A stretch of 64,000 bases of DNA from UKL13-2 sp031431435 (GTDB lineage: Bacteria > Pseudomonadota > Gammaproteobacteria > Burkholderiales > Usitatibacteraceae): the NCBI GenBank assembly GCA_031431435.1, contig JANPDI010000269.1, positions 45,392 to 109,391 on the forward strand. The letters are read 5' to 3'. Both the position numbers and the translations under genes were made by a program. The notes under the pieces are model-generated. The model saw only the letters and a program-made list of their open reading frames with translations, made no database searches and was not told where the DNA came from. Shown here in pieces: positions 26,630-35,527 of this stretch. Within the stretch, counting starts at the first letter, position 1. The number at the start of each line of letters is the position of its first letter.

Positions 26630-27916
26630 ATGGGTGACAACACAGCGAAAAAAGTCACGCCCCGCAATGCTTTTTATGCCCAGTCGGGTGGTGTGACGTC
26701 GGTCATCAACGTCTCGGCGCAGGCGGTGATCGAAACCGCTCGCAAATACCCAAAGAAAATTGGCAGGGTATATGCCGGCCGCAACGGTATTATCGGCGCG
26801 CTTACCGAAGATTTGATCGATACCAGCAAAGAGCCGCCGGCGAATATCAAGGCGCTCGGCCATACCCCGGCGGGCGCGTTTGGCTCTTGCCGCTACAAAC
26901 TGAAGTCACTCGAACAAAACCGGCGCGAATATGAACGCCTGATTGCTGTTTTCAAAGCCCATGACATCGGTTACTTTTTTTACAACGGTGGCGGTGATTC
27001 GGCTGATACCTGTCTGAAAATCTCCCAGCTGTCGGCGTCGATGGGCTATCCGCTGATCGCGGTTCACGTGCCAAAAACAGTCGACAATGATCTGCCCATT
27101 ACCGATTGCTCGCCCGGCTTTGGCTCGGTGGCAAAGTATGTAGCGGTGTCGATGTTGGAGGCGGGGCTGGATGTTGCCTCAATGGCAAAGACGTCAACCA
27201 AGGTATTTGTATTCGAGGTGATGGGCCGCCATGCCGGCTGGATTGCGGCGGCAACCGGATTGGCTGCCACCAAGTCGGGGGAGGCCCCCCACATCATTTT
27301 GTTTCCGGAAATCGTGTTTGATCCCAAGGCATTTATTGCCAGGGTGGATGAGACGGTCAAAAAATACGGTTATTGCGCGGTCGGTGTTTCAGAGGGGATC
27401 AAAGGCGCGGATGGCAAGTTTGTCTCGGAATCGGGGCTGGTTGATGCATTCGGACACGCACAATTGGGCGGCGTGGCGCCGGCGATTGCCGATTTGGTCA
27501 AGCGCGAACTCGGACTGAAGTATCACTGGGCGGTCGCTGATTATTTGCAACGCGCCGGGCGTCATCTTGCGTCGAAGACCGATGTCGAGCAAACCTATGC
27601 GTTGGGCAGGGCGGCGGTTGAATACGCCATAAAAGGCATGAATGGCGTAATGCCGGCAGTCAAACGGTTGTCCGGCAACCCGTATCGGTGGGAAATCGTT
27701 GCCGCGCCGCTGGCTGACGTCGCCAACCACGAGAAAAAAATGCCGCGCGATTTCATCACGCCGGACGGATTCCACATTACCCGCAAATGCCGCAACTATT
27801 TGCTGCCGCTGATCGCGGGCGAATCGTATCCGCCGTATAAAAACGGCCTGCCGCAATATGTGCGGCTGAAAAACGTTGCCGTGAAGAAAAAACTACCGGC
27901 GTTCGAACTAAAGTAG
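26630..27916 (+). CDS. pfp: Pyrophosphate-dependent 6-phosphofructokinase
   Basis: A 428-aa phosphofructokinase. Two positions point to pyrophosphate instead of ATP as donor: NGGGDSADT, where ATP enzymes have GGDGS, and PKTVDNDLP, where ATP enzymes have PGTIDND. MGRHAGW is the substrate-binding block and GVSEGIKG and LGGVAPAIADL follow. PPi enzymes are reversible and can serve glycolysis, gluconeogenesis or pentose interconversion. It probably shares a transcript with adk and ends in a very strong hairpin. Confidence 0.88.
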   Translation: MGDNTAKKVTPRNAFYAQSGGVTSVINVSAQAVIETARKYPKKIGRVYAGRNGIIGALTEDLIDTSKEPPANIKALGHTPAGAFGSCRYKLKSLEQNRREYERLIAVFKAHDIGYFFYNGGGDSADTCLKISQLSASMGYPLIAVHVPKTVDNDLPITDCSPGFGSVAKYVAVSMLEAGLDVASMAKTSTKVFVFEVMGRHAGWIAAATGLAATKSGEAPHIILFPEIVFDPKAFIARVDETVKKYGYCAVGVSEGIKGADGKFVSESGLVDAFGHAQLGGVAPAIADLVKRELGLKYHWAVADYLQRAGRHLASKTDVEQTYALGRAAVEYAIKGMNGVMPAVKRLSGNPYRWEIVAAPLADVANHEKKMPRDFITPDGFHITRKCRNYLLPLIAGESYPPYKNGLPQYVRLKNVAVKKKLPAFELK

Positions 27917-27982
27917 AAAGTCGTTTATCGACGGGCATTTACAAGCATTTTTGCCCGGAAACGCCCGTCGATAAACGACTTT
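27917..27982. repeat. Intergenic hairpin repeat A, probable pfp terminator
   Basis: Perfect 20-bp arms (27917-27936 and 27963-27982, AAAGTCGTTTATCGACGGGC and its complement) enclose an inner core CATTTACAAGCATTTTTGCCCGGAAA. The plus strand ends in TTTTC, the minus strand in TTTC. It lies between the convergent ends of pfp and yhbY. The core recurs in four other places in this window. Confidence 0.8.
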
Positions 27983-28001
27983 TCATTTCAACTCTTAATT
28001 T

Positions 28002-28406
28002 CTATCTTGGCCGGCGTTTTGCCTTTGGCTTAAGTTGCCCGGTGGCAATCATTTCTTCCTGATGTTTGGTCAGACGCGGGCCTTTGCGTTTTTGTGGCGG
28101 CAACGCCGCTTTTGCCCGTTCTTTGACCTTCTGCGGGTTTAGTCGCCAGATCACAATGGTTTTACCGATCATTTGTACCGGTGCCGCGGCCAGTGCGCCG
28201 GCAATTTGTTCCATCCAGGCGGCGCGCTCGTCACGATCGTCGGTATTGACGCGGATTTTGATCAATTCATGGGCGGACAGGGTGCGGTCAATCTCGCGAA
28301 TCACACTGGCGGTCAAACCTTTGTCGCCAATAATGACCAGCGGATCAAGGGTGTGGGCTTTGGCCTTGAGTGCCTGACGCTCGATAGGGGATAATTCTAT
28401 TTTCAT
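28002..28406 (-). CDS. yhbY: YhbY/CRS1 ribosome-associated RNA-binding protein
   Basis: A 134-aa CRM-domain protein. LSPIERQALKAKAHTLDPLVIIGDKGLT opens the domain, with the conserved G-x-x-G-type loop around IGDKG, and VQMIGKTIVIWR closes it; a basic C-terminal tail (KRKGPRLTKHQ ... KPKAKRRPR) extends beyond E. coli YhbY (97 aa). It is divergent from rlmE, as in many beta- and gammaproteobacteria, and both act on the large ribosomal subunit. Confidence 0.92.
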   Translation of the reverse strand: MKIELSPIERQALKAKAHTLDPLVIIGDKGLTASVIREIDRTLSAHELIKIRVNTDDRDERAAWMEQIAGALAAAPVQMIGKTIVIWRLNPQKVKERAKAALPPQKRKGPRLTKHQEEMIATGQLKPKAKRRPR

Positions 28407-28533
28407 GTGTCAATTATAACGTTGGACGTTGCTCACGGGTTTTACGCTCATACTGACCACCTGTCCGCCCGCCGGGATTTGGTCGGGCGCTGGTGCCCCG
28501 AGCCTATCCGCCAGCACACTATCATGGTAATTA

Positions 28534-29163
28534 ATGTCTAACGCCCGCCCGAAAAACAGCCGTGATTGGCTCAGACGACACCTTTCTGACACTTACGTCA
28601 AACAGGCAAACGAACACGGCTATCGTTCCCGTTCCGTCTATAAATTGCAAGAAGTCGATGACGACGAAAAGCTGATGAAGCCCGGTATGGTCGTGGTTGA
28701 CCTCGGTTCGGCGCCCGGCAGTTGGTCGCAATTGGCGATCAAGAAAGTTGGCAGCCAGGGTAAGGTGGTTGCCATCGACATGCTACCGATGGAGTCGATC
28801 GAAAATGTCCACTTCATCGAGGCGGATTTTTCATTGGAGGCAGGGCTCAACGCCGTCGTTGCCGCGATTGAAAACAAGCCGGTGGACCTTGTGATCTCAG
28901 ATATGGCCCCCAATCTGACAGGTATCGTCTTGACGGATCAGGCGCGGCTTTATGCGCTTGGCGAGATGGCAATGGAATTTGCCGTGAAATTCCTGAAACC
29001 AAACGGCTGTTTTCTGGTCAAGGTATTTCAGGGTGATGGTTTTGAGCCGTATGTGAAGTTGATGCGCGGGAATTTCCAGAAAGTCGTCACCAAGAAACCG
29101 GATGCATCGCGCGATGAGAGTCGCGAAGTTTATTTGTTCGGCAGGGGCTTGAAGGACAAATAG
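28534..29163 (+). CDS. rlmE: 23S rRNA 2'-O-methyltransferase RlmE (FtsJ)
   Basis: A 209-aa Rossmann methyltransferase that methylates U2552 of 23S rRNA. SRDWLRRHLSDTYVKQA and RSRSVYKLQEVDD (catalytic Lys), DLGSAPGSWSQ (SAM binding), DLVISDMAPNLTG (catalytic Asp) and FLVKVFQGDG (catalytic Lys) are all present. ftsH follows 167 bp downstream, the conserved order. Confidence 0.96.
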   Translation: MSNARPKNSRDWLRRHLSDTYVKQANEHGYRSRSVYKLQEVDDDEKLMKPGMVVVDLGSAPGSWSQLAIKKVGSQGKVVAIDMLPMESIENVHFIEADFSLEAGLNAVVAAIENKPVDLVISDMAPNLTGIVLTDQARLYALGEMAMEFAVKFLKPNGCFLVKVFQGDGFEPYVKLMRGNFQKVVTKKPDASRDESREVYLFGRGLKDK

Positions 29164-29330
29164 CGAAACACCGGTGGTGGAAGGCGGGTCATACCGCAAA
29201 ACCGTCAAACGAGTCGCCAAAATAAGCAATTGATTGGCAGCCAATTCCGGTTATGCCTGAATATGGTCTGTCAGGTTTCAGAGTAAGATAACGGTCCCGC
29301 ACGAGGCGGGCATAGATTGAGGTCACAAGC

Positions 29331-31268
29331 GTGAACAATAATTGGATCAAGGGAATTGGTGTCTGGCTGGTTGTCGGCATCGTGTTGATGATGGTATTCA
29401 TGCAATTCACAGGGCGCAGCGCCACGCGTGACGTCATGGACTATTCAACCATGATGAGCGAGGCAAAGGCCGGCAACATTGAGCGCTACAAGGAAGAAGG
29501 CCCTAAAGTTGGCAAGGTCTTTACCCGCGACAATAAATCCTACACGGTCTATCTGCCGCCCAGTATTTACACGATTGATGACTTGCTGAAAGCGGGCGTC
29601 AAGATCGAGGCGCGGCCACCGGACGAACAGTCGTTCCTGCTGCAAATGTTCATCTCCGCTTTCCCGGTGCTGTTATTGATTGGCGTGTGGATTTATTTCA
29701 TGCGGCAAATGCAGGGCGGCGGCAAAGGTGGTGCCTTTTCGTTTGGCAAAAGTCGCGCGCGCATGCTCGACGAAAATACCAACCCGATTACGTTTGCAGA
29801 TGTTGCCGGCGTGGATGAGGCAAAAGAAGAGGTCGGCGAATTGGTCGATTTTTTGCGCGACCCGACCAAATTTCAAAAACTCGGTGGACGTATCCCGCGT
29901 GGCGTGTTGATGGTCGGCTCGCCCGGCACTGGCAAGACGTTGTTGGCGCGCGCGATTGCCGGTGAGGCGAAGGTGCCGTTTTTCTCGATCTCCGGTTCGG
30001 ATTTTGTCGAGATGTTTGTCGGCGTCGGCGCAGCCCGTGTTCGCGACATGTTTGAGCAGGCGAAGAAGAGTGCACCCTGCATTATTTTTATCGATGAAAT
30101 CGACGCGGTCGGTCGTCAGCGCGGTGCCGGTCTAGGCGGCGGTAACGACGAACGCGAACAAACGCTTAACCAATTGCTGGTCGAGATGGATGGATTTGAA
30201 GGCAGCGTGGGTGTGATCGTGATCGCCGCCACCAACCGGCCGGACGTGCTTGACCCCGCGCTGTTGCGGCCGGGACGATTTGACCGCCAGGTGGTGGTGT
30301 CATTGCCCGATATTCGCGGCCGCGAACAGATTTTGCTGGTTCACATGCGTAAAGTGCCGATCGCACCGGACGTCGTGGCAGAAGTGATTGCACGCGGCAC
30401 GCCGGGCATGTCGGGCGCGGACTTAGCGAATTTGGTCAACGAAGCGGCGTTGTTTGCCGCGCGTGCGGCCAAACGACTGGTCGATATGGAAGATTTCGAG
30501 CGCGCCAAGGACAAGATCATCATGGGTGCGGAGCGGCGCTCGATGGTCATGCCGGAAGAGGAGCGCATGAATACCGCGTATCACGAATCCGGTCACGCCA
30601 TATTGGGTTATTTGCTACCAAAGAGTGACCCGGTGCATAAGGTCACTATTATTCCGCGCGGTCGCGCCCTCGGTCTGACCGTACAGTTGCCCGAGCAGGA
30701 TCGTTATGCCTATGATCGCGAATATTTGTTGAACCGGATCGCGATTTTGTTTGGCGGACGTATTGCCGAAGAAGTGTTTATGCACCAAATGACCACCGGT
30801 GCCTCCAACGATTTTGAACGCGCCACACAACTCGCACGCGACATGGTGACACGTTACGGTATGTCGGACGCATTGGGCACCATGGTCTATGCCGAAAATG
30901 AGGGCGAGGTATTTTTGGGCCGCTCAATGACGCGTCAAACCAGTGTGTCGGAAGAGACCATGCGCAAGGTTGATGCCGAGATTCGTCGCATCATTGACGA
31001 ACAGTACGCGCTTGCCCGCAAAATCATCGAAGAAAATCGCGACAAGATTGAAGCGATGGCCAAGGCGTTGCTGGAAGTTGAAACGATTGATGCCGACCAG
31101 ATCAAGGACATCATGGAAGGGCGTGAAATGCGGGCGCCAAAAGCATCGACGTTGCGCTTCAAATCGAAACGTGACGGCGACGGCAGCGGCGGTACCGCCG
31201 TGCCCGCAGATGACACCAAAGACGCGCCCGAGGTCAAGGAGCCGCCGGCAACCGAGGGTGCCCAATAG
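29331..31268 (+). CDS. ftsH: ATP-dependent zinc metalloprotease FtsH
   Basis: A 645-aa membrane AAA+ protease. Two membrane helices (about 8-25 and 102-123) flank a periplasmic domain; the AAA domain has Walker A GSPGTGKT (196-203; Ser instead of the common Pro), IIFIDEIDAVG, and the second region of homology TNRPDVLDPALLRPGRFDRQ. The protease zinc site is HESGH (418-422). The start is a GTG at 29331 after GAGGT. It controls membrane protein quality and LPS synthesis (LpxC). The Pro/Asp-rich C-terminus ends shortly before an intrinsic terminator. Confidence 0.97.
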   Translation: MNNNWIKGIGVWLVVGIVLMMVFMQFTGRSATRDVMDYSTMMSEAKAGNIERYKEEGPKVGKVFTRDNKSYTVYLPPSIYTIDDLLKAGVKIEARPPDEQSFLLQMFISAFPVLLLIGVWIYFMRQMQGGGKGGAFSFGKSRARMLDENTNPITFADVAGVDEAKEEVGELVDFLRDPTKFQKLGGRIPRGVLMVGSPGTGKTLLARAIAGEAKVPFFSISGSDFVEMFVGVGAARVRDMFEQAKKSAPCIIFIDEIDAVGRQRGAGLGGGNDEREQTLNQLLVEMDGFEGSVGVIVIAATNRPDVLDPALLRPGRFDRQVVVSLPDIRGREQILLVHMRKVPIAPDVVAEVIARGTPGMSGADLANLVNEAALFAARAAKRLVDMEDFERAKDKIIMGAERRSMVMPEEERMNTAYHESGHAILGYLLPKSDPVHKVTIIPRGRALGLTVQLPEQDRYAYDREYLLNRIAILFGGRIAEEVFMHQMTTGASNDFERATQLARDMVTRYGMSDALGTMVYAENEGEVFLGRSMTRQTSVSEETMRKVDAEIRRIIDEQYALARKIIEENRDKIEAMAKALLEVETIDADQIKDIMEGREMRAPKASTLRFKSKRDGDGSGGTAVPADDTKDAPEVKEPPATEGAQ

Positions 31269-31294
31269 ATTTGTTGCAAGTAACAAGCAAACAG

Positions 31295-31323
31295 CGGGCG
31301 GAGAAATCTGCCCGTTTTTGTTT
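31295..31323 (+). terminator. Intrinsic terminator after ftsH
   Basis: CGGGCGGA-GAAA-TCTGCCCG (one G-T pair) forms an 8-bp stem capped by a GAAA tetraloop and is followed by TTTTTGTTT. It lies 26 bp after the ftsH stop. Confidence 0.88.
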
Positions 31324-31455
31324 GTGGATTCGTACGGCGAGTTTGAAAGCGGGCGCGCGACATCGCGGTTTTGCAAGACTATTTGTGCCGCCGCAGGTCG
31401 CGTGAAAGCGCTTTGGCTTTTTTGTTGACTGACTAAACCTATTCCTTTGCCCGCC

Positions 31456-32268
31456 ATGATCAAACTAGACGCCGATCGCCCGCGCATCATGGGCATTGTC
31501 AATGTCACCCCCGACTCATTCTCAGACGGCGGAAAATTCAACACGGCGGGTGCGGCCATCGCCCACGCAATTAAACTCATCAACGAGGGCGCCGACATAC
31601 TCGACATCGGCGGCGAATCAACCCGGCCGGGTGCGGCGGTGGTGGACCTGCAACAAGAGCTGGAGCGGGTGATGCCGGTCATCGAAGCGCTGGCAAAATC
31701 CCATCCCGGCACGGCGCTGTCAATTGATACACAAAAGCCGGCGGTTATGCAGGCGGCGATTGGTGCCGGCGTAAAGATGGTCAATGATGTCAACGCGTTA
31801 CACGCAACCGGTGCGATTGCGGTTTGTGCGGCAGCCGATGTATCGGTGTGTCTGATGCATAAACAGGGTGAGCCGGGCACGATGCAAGCGGCCCCACATT
31901 ACGACGATGTGGTTGCCGAGGTGAAAGCCTACCTGATGCAACGCGCCGCGGCCTGTGAAGCAGCCGGCATCAGCCGCGATCGGATTGTGATCGATCCCGG
32001 TATCGGCTTCGGCAAGACACTTGCCCACAATCTGGCGTTGCTGCGTGCAACCGCCCAATTTGCCGCAGGCGGCTACGCGGTGCTGGTGGGTGTGTCGCGA
32101 AAATCAATGTTTAAGACAATGCTCAATCGTAACGTCGATGACAGGCTGGTCCCGAGTGTGGTTGCAGCGACCTATGCGGCAAGGCAGGGGGCGCAGATAC
32201 TGCGGGTCCATGATGTGCGTGAAACGCGGGACGCCTTGGTCCTGCAAAGGGCGCTGGCAGGCGATTAA
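31456..32268 (+). CDS. folP: Dihydropteroate synthase
   Basis: A 270-aa folate enzyme, target of sulfonamides. IMGIVNVTPDSFSDGGKF and DIGGESTRPGA are the pterin/PABA loops; IDTQKPAVM, DPGIGFGKT and LVGVSRKSMF follow the family pattern. The ATG at 31456 is preferred over an upstream TTG. It stands in the usual ftsH-folP-glmM order, but is separated from glmM by one membrane-protein gene. Confidence 0.96.
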   Translation: MIKLDADRPRIMGIVNVTPDSFSDGGKFNTAGAAIAHAIKLINEGADILDIGGESTRPGAAVVDLQQELERVMPVIEALAKSHPGTALSIDTQKPAVMQAAIGAGVKMVNDVNALHATGAIAVCAAADVSVCLMHKQGEPGTMQAAPHYDDVVAEVKAYLMQRAAACEAAGISRDRIVIDPGIGFGKTLAHNLALLRATAQFAAGGYAVLVGVSRKSMFKTMLNRNVDDRLVPSVVAATYAARQGAQILRVHDVRETRDALVLQRALAGD

Positions 32269-32358
32269 AGATCTTGGTGTTGTCCCCGCAACCCGGATGG
32301 GAAATCGGCCGAGGCTGATGTATATTGACCTTCGTCAATAATCGACAATTCGAGGGAG

Positions 32359-33201
32359 ATGATCGTGGAAAATAATACACCGCAGAACCCCAACCCCTAT
32401 GCCTTACCACCGGCTGCTGCCATGGCGGCGCACGCCAATGCCAATGACAATAACTTTATTCCGGGCGGACGTTCCACCAATGCAGGCCAGGGCACCGCTT
32501 GGATCGGTCGCGGCTGGGCGATGTTTACGGCCGCACCACTGATTTGGATCGTCAGCCTGATTATTTTTTTCGCGATCTACCTGGTGCTCAATTTTGTGCC
32601 GCTGATCGGTACATTTGTTGCCTATGCCTTGTTCGGGCTGCTGGCCGGTGGCCTGATGCTGGGGGCAAACGCGCAACACGGTGGCCGACCGCTTGAGATC
32701 AACGATGTTTTTTCCGGCTTCAAAGCGCCACACACCATGCCACTGCTGATTGTTGGGTTGCTGTACATGGTTTCATGGATCGTGTTGATGGTGATCGGTG
32801 CCATTTTGTTTGCCGTGGTACTTGGCGCGTCAGGGGGCATCGGTGCCATGATGCGTGGCGGCAGTGGTGCCCTTGCCGGACTGATCGCAGGAGCAGGGCT
32901 GGGTGCGATCATGGTGGCTCTGATCATGATGGCCATTTCCGTTCCCATTTTTATGGCATTTTGGTTTGCGCCGGCATTGGTCGCCCTCAACGGGGTCGCA
33001 CCGATGGACGCGTTGGCGATGAGTTTTTCGGCGTGCATGAAAAACATATTGCCATTCCTGATATACGGTCTGGTTTTTCTGGTGTTGTTTATTGTCGGCG
33101 CAATCCCGCTAGGCCTTGGTTTGCTGGTGGTGATCCCGCTGATGTACACATCGACATACGCCGCCTATCGCGATATTTTTCTCGGCGACGACGGCAACTG
33201 A
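32359..33201 (+). CDS. Glycine/alanine-rich integral membrane protein (BPSS1780-like)
   Basis: A 280-aa protein with a polar, Asn-rich N-terminus (about 50 residues) and five or six hydrophobic helices. The segment GRGWAMFTAAPLIWI followed by a late FWFAPALVAL resembles the BPSS1780/DUF2189-like membrane proteins common in betaproteobacteria, whose function is unknown. GAGGGAG precedes the ATG at 32359; a GTG two codons later is possible. The insertion between folP and glmM is not the usual arrangement. Confidence 0.6.
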   Translation: MIVENNTPQNPNPYALPPAAAMAAHANANDNNFIPGGRSTNAGQGTAWIGRGWAMFTAAPLIWIVSLIIFFAIYLVLNFVPLIGTFVAYALFGLLAGGLMLGANAQHGGRPLEINDVFSGFKAPHTMPLLIVGLLYMVSWIVLMVIGAILFAVVLGASGGIGAMMRGGSGALAGLIAGAGLGAIMVALIMMAISVPIFMAFWFAPALVALNGVAPMDALAMSFSACMKNILPFLIYGLVFLVLFIVGAIPLGLGLLVVIPLMYTSTYAAYRDIFLGDDGN

Positions 33202-33232
33202 TGTTGGCGCTTGCGTCGGACATCAGGATGAT

Positions 33233-34582
33233 ATGACACGAAAATATTTTGGCACCGACGGCGTGCGTGGCCGAGTGGGTGATTCACCGATCACGCCGGA
33301 TTTTGTGCTGAAACTCGGTTACGCCGCCGGCATTGTGCTGGCCGGCAAGGTCGGCAACGGCAAGCCGGCCGTATTAATTGGCAAAGACACACGTGTGTCC
33401 GGTTATATGCTCGAAAGCGCCCTTGAAGCAGGTCTTTCGGCGGCGGGCTGCGATGTATTGCTGGTCGGGCCGATGCCAACGCCCGGGGTCGCTTTTTTGA
33501 CCCGTGCATTGCGCCTGTCGGCCGGCGTCATGATTTCCGCTTCCCATAATCCGTTTGACGACAACGGCATCAAGTTTTTTTCGGCGGACGGCAAGAAGTT
33601 GCCTGACGAGGTCGAACATGCGATTGAGGCGGCATTGGATGCGCCGCTTGCCTGCAAGCCTTCCAGCGAACTTGGCAAGGCGCGACGCGTGGTTGATGCC
33701 GCCGGTCGGTATCTGGAGTTTTGCAAAAATACGTTTCCGCCTGACCTGAATTTGCGCGGCATGACAATTGTTGTCGACTGCGCCCATGGTGCGGCATATG
33801 CGATTGCGCCGAAACTATTCCGTGAACTTGGCGCAGAGGTGATTGCAATCGGCGATGCCCCCGACGGCTTTAATATCAATGAAGGTGTCGGTGCGACCCA
33901 TCCGAAAACGCTTGCCGCAAGGGTCATGGAGGCCAACGCTGACATCGGAATCGCCCTTGATGGTGACGCCGACCGGCTCGTCATGTGCGACAAAGATGGC
34001 ACGCTGTTTGACGGCGATCAACTGCTGTTTGTTATCGTCAAAGACCGGCAAGCGCGCGGCCTGCTGAAAGGCGGCGTGGTCGGTACACAAATGACGAACT
34101 TTGCGTTTGAAAAACAAATGGCACAGATGAGCGTGCCGTTTTCCCGCGCCAAGGTGGGCGATCGTTATGTGCTCGAAATGCTGAACGCAAAAGAGTGGGA
34201 ATGCGGCGGCGAAAATTCCGGTCATATTCTTTGTTTGGATAAACACTCGACCGGCGACGGCATGATTTCGGCGCTGCAGGTGTTGGCTGCGTTGGCACGG
34301 AATAACGCGTCGTTGGCGGAATATACCAAGCAGCTCGTCATGTTCCCGCAGATACTGATCAACATCCGCACCACATCAAAGTTTGATTTTGCAAATTCGC
34401 CGGCCGTGGGCGCTGCCGTTGTTGATGCCGAAAAAGCCCTTGATGATACCGGCCGTGTATTGCTGCGGGCATCCGGTACCGAGCCATTGATTCGGGTGAT
34501 GGTAGAGGGCGAGGATGGCGCGCTTGTCACACGGCTCGCGAAATCGATTGCTGCAGTTGTTGAAGCAGAGTCGAAAAAGTGA
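33233..34582 (+). CDS. glmM: Phosphoglucosamine mutase GlmM
   Basis: A 449-aa enzyme converting glucosamine-6-P to glucosamine-1-P for peptidoglycan and LPS. KYFGTDGVRG opens it, ISASHNPFDDNGIKFF holds the active-site Ser, ALDGDADRLVMCD the metal site, GGENSGHI the sugar-binding loop, and LLRASGTEPLIRVMVEG the phosphate-binding loop of domain IV. Length is standard. The last ~85 residues have a diverged, exported look-alike at 43161-43508. Confidence 0.97.
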   Translation: MTRKYFGTDGVRGRVGDSPITPDFVLKLGYAAGIVLAGKVGNGKPAVLIGKDTRVSGYMLESALEAGLSAAGCDVLLVGPMPTPGVAFLTRALRLSAGVMISASHNPFDDNGIKFFSADGKKLPDEVEHAIEAALDAPLACKPSSELGKARRVVDAAGRYLEFCKNTFPPDLNLRGMTIVVDCAHGAAYAIAPKLFRELGAEVIAIGDAPDGFNINEGVGATHPKTLAARVMEANADIGIALDGDADRLVMCDKDGTLFDGDQLLFVIVKDRQARGLLKGGVVGTQMTNFAFEKQMAQMSVPFSRAKVGDRYVLEMLNAKEWECGGENSGHILCLDKHSTGDGMISALQVLAALARNNASLAEYTKQLVMFPQILINIRTTSKFDFANSPAVGAAVVDAEKALDDTGRVLLRASGTEPLIRVMVEGEDGALVTRLAKSIAAVVEAESKK

Positions 34583-34594
34583 AACGCCAATAGC

Positions 34595-34634
34595 GGCGGA
34601 CGTTTACAGCAAATTTAGCCTGAAAACGCCCGCC
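34595..34634. repeat. Intergenic hairpin repeat B after glmM
   Basis: GGCGGACGTTT at 34595-34605 pairs imperfectly with AAACGCCCGCC at 34624-34634. The following ATAAACGACTTT also occurs at the end of repeat A. It is 12 bp past the glmM stop, before the convergent phosphonatase gene. Confidence 0.6.
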
Positions 34635-34671
34635 AATAAACGACTTTGCAAATTTGTTTAACGCTTGCCGG

Positions 34672-35517
34672 TCAATCAATGGTGCATGGACCAACGCCGT
34701 CGGCACGAAGCGCCTCGATGCGACGGAGCATTGGCATCAGATCTGCAACAGTGTCAATAACCGCGTGTGCGCCGGCGGCTCGCAAACCCTTTGTCGCGCG
34801 CTCGCGAAGTGCCGCCTGCTCATCTGCCGAACGGGACTGCCAGTCGTCAAGCGTCAGGCCAACGCCATTCCCGGAAATCGTGACACCAATGCTCCACGCG
34901 CCGGCGTGTAAGCCTTCTTCGATACCCGGCGCGGTGTCATCAACTTTTACCACCGCATCCGGCGGCCAAACCCCCAAATCCGCAAACGTACGGTACATCA
35001 TCAACGGTGTCGGCCGTCCCGCAACAAGATCGCCGGCGCAAACAACATTGTCGGGATTGAACCCCTGCGCAATCGCCAGTGGCAAGATCACGTCCATGAT
35101 CGCCCGGTTGTACCCGGTTGTCGAACCGATGGCAATATTGCGCTCGCGCAGCGCGGTGACCAGTTGTGGTACACCTGTTACCAGCGTGGCGTGGTTTTTG
35201 ACACTTTCGGCATTCATCGGTGTAAATACGGCATAGAGCTCATCGACATCTGCATCGGAGAATTCGTGTCCGTGCACCCGGAGCCACTCCGATGCAATCC
35301 GTGGTTGACTGCCGAGCGCCTTGATGTGATCCCATTTTGGGATTCCCATTGGAACACGCGCCTCGTCGACAGTGATCGTCACGTTGTAGCGATGGAACAG
35401 TCTCACAAATGCGCCCATTGGCGCGAGACTACCAAAATCAATTACCGTTCCCGCCCAATCAAAAACGACCGCGCGCAAACGAGCGTGGTCATCCACTTGT
35501 TTAAATGTATTGATCAT
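34672..35517 (-). CDS. phnX: Phosphonoacetaldehyde hydrolase (phosphonatase)
   Basis: A 281-aa HAD-superfamily enzyme that splits the C-P bond of phosphonoacetaldehyde to acetaldehyde and phosphate. The nucleophile is D20 in VVFDWAGT, and K61 in MGIPKWDHIKAL is the Schiff-base lysine; the spacing of 41 equals that of D12/K53 in the Bacillus enzyme. Later HAD motifs are STTGYNRAIM and VKVDDTAPGIEEG. The ATG at 35517 has a purine-rich GGGGCGGCAG before it. It is the last gene of the seven-gene operon, 10 bp after the FAD oxidoreductase. Confidence 0.95.
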   Translation of the reverse strand: MINTFKQVDDHARLRAVVFDWAGTVIDFGSLAPMGAFVRLFHRYNVTITVDEARVPMGIPKWDHIKALGSQPRIASEWLRVHGHEFSDADVDELYAVFTPMNAESVKNHATLVTGVPQLVTALRERNIAIGSTTGYNRAIMDVILPLAIAQGFNPDNVVCAGDLVAGRPTPLMMYRTFADLGVWPPDAVVKVDDTAPGIEEGLHAGAWSIGVTISGNGVGLTLDDWQSRSADEQAALRERATKGLRAAGAHAVIDTVADLMPMLRRIEALRADGVGPCTID

Positions 35518-35527
35518 TCTGCCGCCC

